Position numbers and translations under genes: made by a program. Below are positions 60,885-64,000 of a DNA stretch of 64,000 nucleotides, in pieces (the stretch's first letter is position 1; each line of letters begins with the position of its first letter). The DNA is from Cereibacter_A azotoformans. GTDB taxonomy: Bacteria > Pseudomonadota > Alphaproteobacteria > Rhodobacterales > Rhodobacteraceae. The notes below the pieces were generated by a model that was given only the letters and a program-made list of their open reading frames with translations, was not told the DNA's origin and ran no database searches. The stretch lies in the NCBI RefSeq assembly GCF_003050905.1, contig NZ_QAOT01000006.1; one strand, given 5' to 3'.

Positions 60885-61874
60885 ATGGCCACCAGAAAAT
60901 CGCCGGAACAATCCAACGCATCCAGGGAGGAGCTTCTCCACTATTACCGCGAGATGCTGCTCATCCGCCGCTTCGAGGAGAAGGCCGGCCAGCTTTACGG
61001 CATGGGCCTGATCGGCGGCTTCTGCCACCTCTACATCGGGCAGGAGGCCGTCGTGGTCGGTCTCGAAGCCGCCGCCAAGGAAGGTGACAAGCGCATCACC
61101 AGCTACCGCGATCACGGCCACATGCTGGCCTGCGGGATGGATGCCAAGGGCGTCATGGCCGAACTGACCGGGCGCGAGGGCGGCTATTCCAAGGGCAAGG
61201 GCGGCTCGATGCACATGTTCTCGAAAGAGAAGCATTTCTACGGCGGCCACGGCATCGTGGGCGCGCAGGTGCCGCTCGGCGCGGGGCTGGCCTTCGCCGA
61301 CCGCTACCTCGGCAATGACAACGTGACCTTCGCCTATTTCGGCGACGGCGCGGCGAACCAGGGCCAGGTCTACGAGGCCTACAACATGGCCAAGCTCTGG
61401 AGCCTGCCGGTCATCTTCGTGATCGAGAACAACCAGTATGCGATGGGAACCAGCGTGAAGCGTTCGACCAAGTCGCCCTCGCTGTGGGAGCGGGGCGCGG
61501 CCTACGGCATCAAGGGCGAGGCGGTGGACGGGATGGATGTGCTGGCCGTGAAGGCCGCCGGCGAAAAGGCGGTCGCCGCCTGCCGCGCGGGCCAGGGGCC
61601 CTATATCCTCGAGATGATGACCTACCGCTACCGCGGCCATTCCATGTCCGACCCCGCGAAATACCGCACCCGCGAGGAGGTGCAGCGCATGCGCGACGAG
61701 AAGGACGCGATCGAACATGTCCGCGACCTGCTGATCCAGGGCAATCTTGCCACCGACGACGACCTGAAGGCGATCGACAAGGACATCAAGGCCGTCGTGA
61801 ACGAGGCCGCCGACTTCGCCAAGGAGAGCCCCGAGCCCGCGCTCGAGGAACTCTGGACCGACATCTACGCCTGA
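60885..61874 (+). CDS. pdhA: Pyruvate dehydrogenase E1 component, alpha subunit
   Basis: Binds thiamine diphosphate and decarboxylates pyruvate together with E1-beta. The 329 residues contain the ThDP motif FGDGAANQGQVYEAYNMA ending IENNQYAMGTSV, and the loops with regulatory serines in eukaryotes (RYRGHSMSDPAKYR). The N-terminal YYREMLLIRRFEEKAGQLYGMG and GFCHLYIGQEAV are family standards. It is the first gene of pdhA-pdhB-pdhC, with 12 and 10 base gaps, so a single operon feeds acetyl-CoA to the TCA cycle. Confidence 0.97.
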   Translation: MATRKSPEQSNASREELLHYYREMLLIRRFEEKAGQLYGMGLIGGFCHLYIGQEAVVVGLEAAAKEGDKRITSYRDHGHMLACGMDAKGVMAELTGREGGYSKGKGGSMHMFSKEKHFYGGHGIVGAQVPLGAGLAFADRYLGNDNVTFAYFGDGAANQGQVYEAYNMAKLWSLPVIFVIENNQYAMGTSVKRSTKSPSLWERGAAYGIKGEAVDGMDVLAVKAAGEKAVAACRAGQGPYILEMMTYRYRGHSMSDPAKYRTREEVQRMRDEKDAIEHVRDLLIQGNLATDDDLKAIDKDIKAVVNEAADFAKESPEPALEELWTDIYA

Positions 61875-61886
61875 GGGGACAAGACC

Positions 61887-62144
61887 ATGGCAACCGAAGT
61901 TCTGATGCCCGCCCTGTCGCCCACGATGGAGGAAGGCACGCTGGCGAAGTGGCTGGTGAAGGAGGGCGATGCGGTCAAGTCCGGCCAGATCATCGCCGAG
62001 ATCGAGACCGACAAGGCCACGATGGAGTTCGAGGCCGTCGATGAAGGCACGATCGGCAAGCTGCTGATCGCCGAGGGCACCGCCGGCGTAAAGGTAAATA
62101 CGCCCATCGCCGTGCTGGTCGAAGAGGGCGAAAGCGCCGACGCA
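61887..62144 (+). repeat. Lipoyl-domain coding repeat, copy A (pdhB)
   Basis: The first 86 codons of pdhB and pdhC encode lipoyl domains that differ at only nine positions by my alignment. At DNA level they are clearly homologous but differ at many third positions, so the duplication is not recent or is held by protein-level selection. Confidence 0.85.
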
Positions 62145-63281
62145 ACCCCCGCTCCCGCCGCCCAGCCGCAGGGCGAGAAGCAGCCGCAACCCGCCGAGGG
62201 CAGCGAGGGCAAGGCCGTGGACGAACCGCTCGTCTCCTCGCCCGGCGCGCCGGTTCCGGGCAAGCGCGACCGCTCGCCCGACTGGCCCGAGGGCACCCAG
62301 ATGAAGACCATGACGGTGCGCGAGGCGCTGCGCGAGGCGATGGCCGAGGAGATGCGCGCCGACAAGACCGTCTTCCTGATGGGCGAGGAAGTGGGCGAAT
62401 ATCAGGGCGCCTACAAGATCAGCCAGGGGCTGCTGGACGAGTTCGGCGCAAAGCGCGTGGTCGACACGCCGATCACCGAACACGGCTTTGCCGGCATGGC
62501 GGTCGGCGCGGCCTTCGCAGGCCTCCGGCCCATCGTCGAGTTCATGACCTTCAACTTCGCCATGCAGGCGATCGACCAGATCATCAACTCGGCCGCCAAG
62601 ACGCTCTACATGTCCGGCGGGCAGATGGGCTGTCCGATCGTCTTCCGCGGCCCGAACGGCGCGGCCGCCCGCGTGGGTGCCCAGCACAGCCAGGATTACG
62701 CCGCCTGGTATGCCCAGATCCCCGGCCTGAAGGTGGTGATGCCCTATTCGGCGGCCGACGCGAAGGGCCTGCTCAAGACCGCGATCCGTGACCCGAACCC
62801 GGTGATCTTCCTGGAGAACGAGATCCTCTATGGCCGCTCGTTCGAGGTGCCGGTGCTGGAGGATTTCGCGATCCCCTTCGGCAAGGCGCGGATCTGGCGC
62901 GAAGGGAGCGACCTCACCATCGTCTCCTTCGGCATCGGCATGACCTATGCGCTGGAGGCCGCCGACAAGCTCGCCGCCGAGGGCATCTCGGCCGAGGTGA
63001 TCGACCTGCGCACCCTGCGCCCCATTGACTACGACACGGTGATCGCCTCGGTGAAGAAGACCAACCGCTGCATCACGGTCGAGGAAGGCTGGCCCGTGGG
63101 CTCGATCGGCAACCATATCGCTGCCACGATCATGCAGCAGGCCTTCGATTGGCTCGACGCGCCGGTACTGAACCTGACGGGCAAGGACGTGCCGATGCCC
63201 TATGCGGCCAATCTCGAGAAGCACGCGCTCGTGACCACGGCCGAGGTGGTCGAGGCCGCGAAATCCGTCTGCTACCGCTGA
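61887..63281 (+). CDS. pdhB: Pyruvate dehydrogenase E1 component, beta subunit with fused lipoyl domain
   Basis: 464 residues: an N-terminal lipoyl domain (1-80, lipoylation Lys in IETDKATMEFEA), an Ala/Pro/Gln linker (85-135), then the E1-beta domain (from about 140: MTVREALREAMAEEM, GEEVGEYQGAYK, THE-like VDTPITEHGFAGMAVGAA, and the C-terminal GSIGNHIAATI). Ordinary E1-beta proteins lack the lipoyl domain; the fusion is a known alphaproteobacterial feature. The domain is nearly the same as the one at the start of pdhC. Confidence 0.97.
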   Translation: MATEVLMPALSPTMEEGTLAKWLVKEGDAVKSGQIIAEIETDKATMEFEAVDEGTIGKLLIAEGTAGVKVNTPIAVLVEEGESADATPAPAAQPQGEKQPQPAEGSEGKAVDEPLVSSPGAPVPGKRDRSPDWPEGTQMKTMTVREALREAMAEEMRADKTVFLMGEEVGEYQGAYKISQGLLDEFGAKRVVDTPITEHGFAGMAVGAAFAGLRPIVEFMTFNFAMQAIDQIINSAAKTLYMSGGQMGCPIVFRGPNGAAARVGAQHSQDYAAWYAQIPGLKVVMPYSAADAKGLLKTAIRDPNPVIFLENEILYGRSFEVPVLEDFAIPFGKARIWREGSDLTIVSFGIGMTYALEAADKLAAEGISAEVIDLRTLRPIDYDTVIASVKKTNRCITVEEGWPVGSIGNHIAATIMQQAFDWLDAPVLNLTGKDVPMPYAANLEKHALVTTAEVVEAAKSVCYR

Positions 63282-63291
63282 GGAGACCCAG

Positions 63292-63549
63292 ATGGCAACC
63301 GAGATCCTTATGCCCGCGCTGTCTCCGACGATGGAGGAGGGGACGCTTGCGAAATGGCTGAAGAAGGAGGGGGATGAGGTCCGCTCGGGCGACATCCTCG
63401 CCGAGATCGAGACCGACAAGGCGACGATGGAGTTCGAGGCGGTGGACGAGGGGATCCTCGGCAAGATCCTGATCGCCGAGGGCACCGCGGGCGTGAAGGT
63501 GAACACGCCCATCGCCGTGCTGGTGGAAGAGGGCGAGAGCGCGGACGCG
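63292..63549 (+). repeat. Lipoyl-domain coding repeat, copy B (pdhC)
   Basis: Partner of the 61887-62144 copy. The two share long identical blocks such as IETDKATMEFEAVDEG and GTAGVKVNTPIAVLVEEG. Confidence 0.85.
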
Positions 63550-64000
63550 GTCTCGTCGGGCAAGACGCCCGCGCCCGAAGAGCCCAAGGACGAGGCCGCG
63601 CCCGCGCAGGAGGCGCCGAAGGCCAGCCCCGCCGCATCGCCGGCGCCGGCTGCGAAGCCCGAGGGCGATCGCATCTTCGCCTCGCCGCTGGCTCGGCGGA
63701 TCGCGACGGAGAAGGGGCTCGACCTTGCCACGGTCAAGGGATCGGGCCCGCGCGGCCGGATCGTGAAGGCCGATGTCGAGGGGGCGCAGAAACCCGCCGC
63801 CCCGGCCGCGAAGGCCGAAGCCGCGGCGCCCCAGGCGGATGCTCCGGCTGCCGCTGCGGCCCCCGTGACCTCGCCGGCCGCCTCGGCGGCGTCGGTCGCA
63901 AAGCTCTTGGCCGACCGCGAGTTCGAGGAGATCACCCTCGACGGCATGCGCAAGACCATTGCCGCGCGCCTGTCCGAGGCCAAGCAGACCATCCCGCACT
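63292..64000 (+). CDS. pdhC: Dihydrolipoamide acetyltransferase E2 of pyruvate dehydrogenase (partial)
   Basis: The E2 core of the complex, cut by the right edge of the window after about 236 codons. Seen here: a lipoyl domain (1-80, Lys in IETDKATMEFEA), an Ala/Pro-rich linker, the peripheral subunit-binding domain (FASPLARRIATEKGLDL, GSGPRGRIVKADVEG, about 122-160), a second linker, and the start of the catalytic domain (EITLDGMRKTIAARLSEAKQT). The ATG follows AGGAGACC. The missing part should hold the HxxxDG active site. Confidence 0.95.
   Translation, partial: MATEILMPALSPTMEEGTLAKWLKKEGDEVRSGDILAEIETDKATMEFEAVDEGILGKILIAEGTAGVKVNTPIAVLVEEGESADAVSSGKTPAPEEPKDEAAPAQEAPKASPAASPAPAAKPEGDRIFASPLARRIATEKGLDLATVKGSGPRGRIVKADVEGAQKPAAPAAKAEAAAPQADAPAAAAAPVTSPAASAASVAKLLADREFEEITLDGMRKTIAARLSEAKQTIPH

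Noticed and set aside
60858..63992. A 1044-codon minus-strand frame opposite the pdh operon
   Set aside because: Antisense shadow of pdhA-pdhB-pdhC, whose products match known families along their whole length.
1..64000. Search for tRNA, rRNA, CRISPR arrays, insertion sequences and integrase genes
   Set aside because: By eye I found no cloverleaf genes ending in CCA, no regular spacer arrays, no transposase motifs and no flanking target duplications. Short or diverged cases could escape a manual reading.

Overview
The window reads as chromosomal DNA of a purple non-sulfur alphaproteobacterium of the Rhodobacter (Cereibacter) sphaeroides group. The basis is very high GC with strong third-position GC bias, a lipoyl domain fused to the pyruvate dehydrogenase E1-beta subunit, alphaproteobacterial markers (DUF4167 protein, PAS_5-type protein, class II DAHP synthase), and a glgC product that matches what I remember of the R. 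sphaeroides enzyme. I saw no rRNA, tRNA, transposase, phage gene or CRISPR array. About 46 protein genes fill most of the sequence, and the last one (pdhC) is cut by the right edge.

Layout. 0.3-2.6 kb: GH1 beta-glucosidase and glucokinase. 2.7-11.2 kb (minus strand): a LuxR-type response regulator, a FIST-domain sensor translationally coupled to a hybrid PAS kinase (NosP/NahK-like), then a coxG-S-L-M set encoding a molybdenum hydroxylase of the form II CO dehydrogenase type. 11.4-22.6 kb (minus strand): a complete glycogen operon in the order glgP-glgB-glgC-glgA-glgX-pgm. 23.2-27.4 kb: an NsrR/RirA-like iron-sulfur repressor, a copper-efflux unit (cueR, copA, divergent copZ with two CueR-type promoters), and a 43-codon gene of unknown function ending at a bidirectional terminator. 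27.5-33.3 kb: ndk, an ABC-F protein, MarC, a membrane aspartic protease, holC and pepA. 33.5-41.0 kb (plus strand): an envelope and housekeeping run lptF-lptG-lptD-surA-pdxA-rsmA. 41.1-46.9 kb (minus strand): DUF4167 gene, prmC, prfA, DUF1499 gene, a ureohydrolase gene and an M20 amidohydrolase. 47.0-50.0 kb (plus strand): mazG, a periplasmic ferric-binding protein and a nucleoside hydrolase. 50.0-53.2 kb (minus strand): yicC-gmk-gamma carbonic anhydrase-PhoR-like kinase. 53.4-57.8 kb: PAS_5 protein, aroG, a GlxA/AraC regulator and two cyclophilins. 58.0-64.0 kb (plus strand): pgk, class I fructose-bisphosphate aldolase, an FtsB-like protein, pdhA, pdhB and the start of pdhC.

How the genes work together. 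Much of the window is central carbon handling: glucoside hydrolysis and phosphorylation (GH1, glk), storage (glg operon, pgm), lower glycolysis or gluconeogenesis (pgk, fba) and entry to the TCA cycle (pdh). A candidate CceR-type operator lies upstream of fba. The other themes are envelope assembly (lpt and surA), copper and iron handling, and gas or redox sensing.

The most notable non-gene signal is a dispersed intergenic element found five times (about 2.6, 16.7, 31.7, 40.2 and 44.1 kb). It is a GC-rich hairpin followed by a conserved GGATATTTGG...AGAGTGAA tail. In three copies it sits between two co-directional genes and its tail runs towards the start of the next gene.
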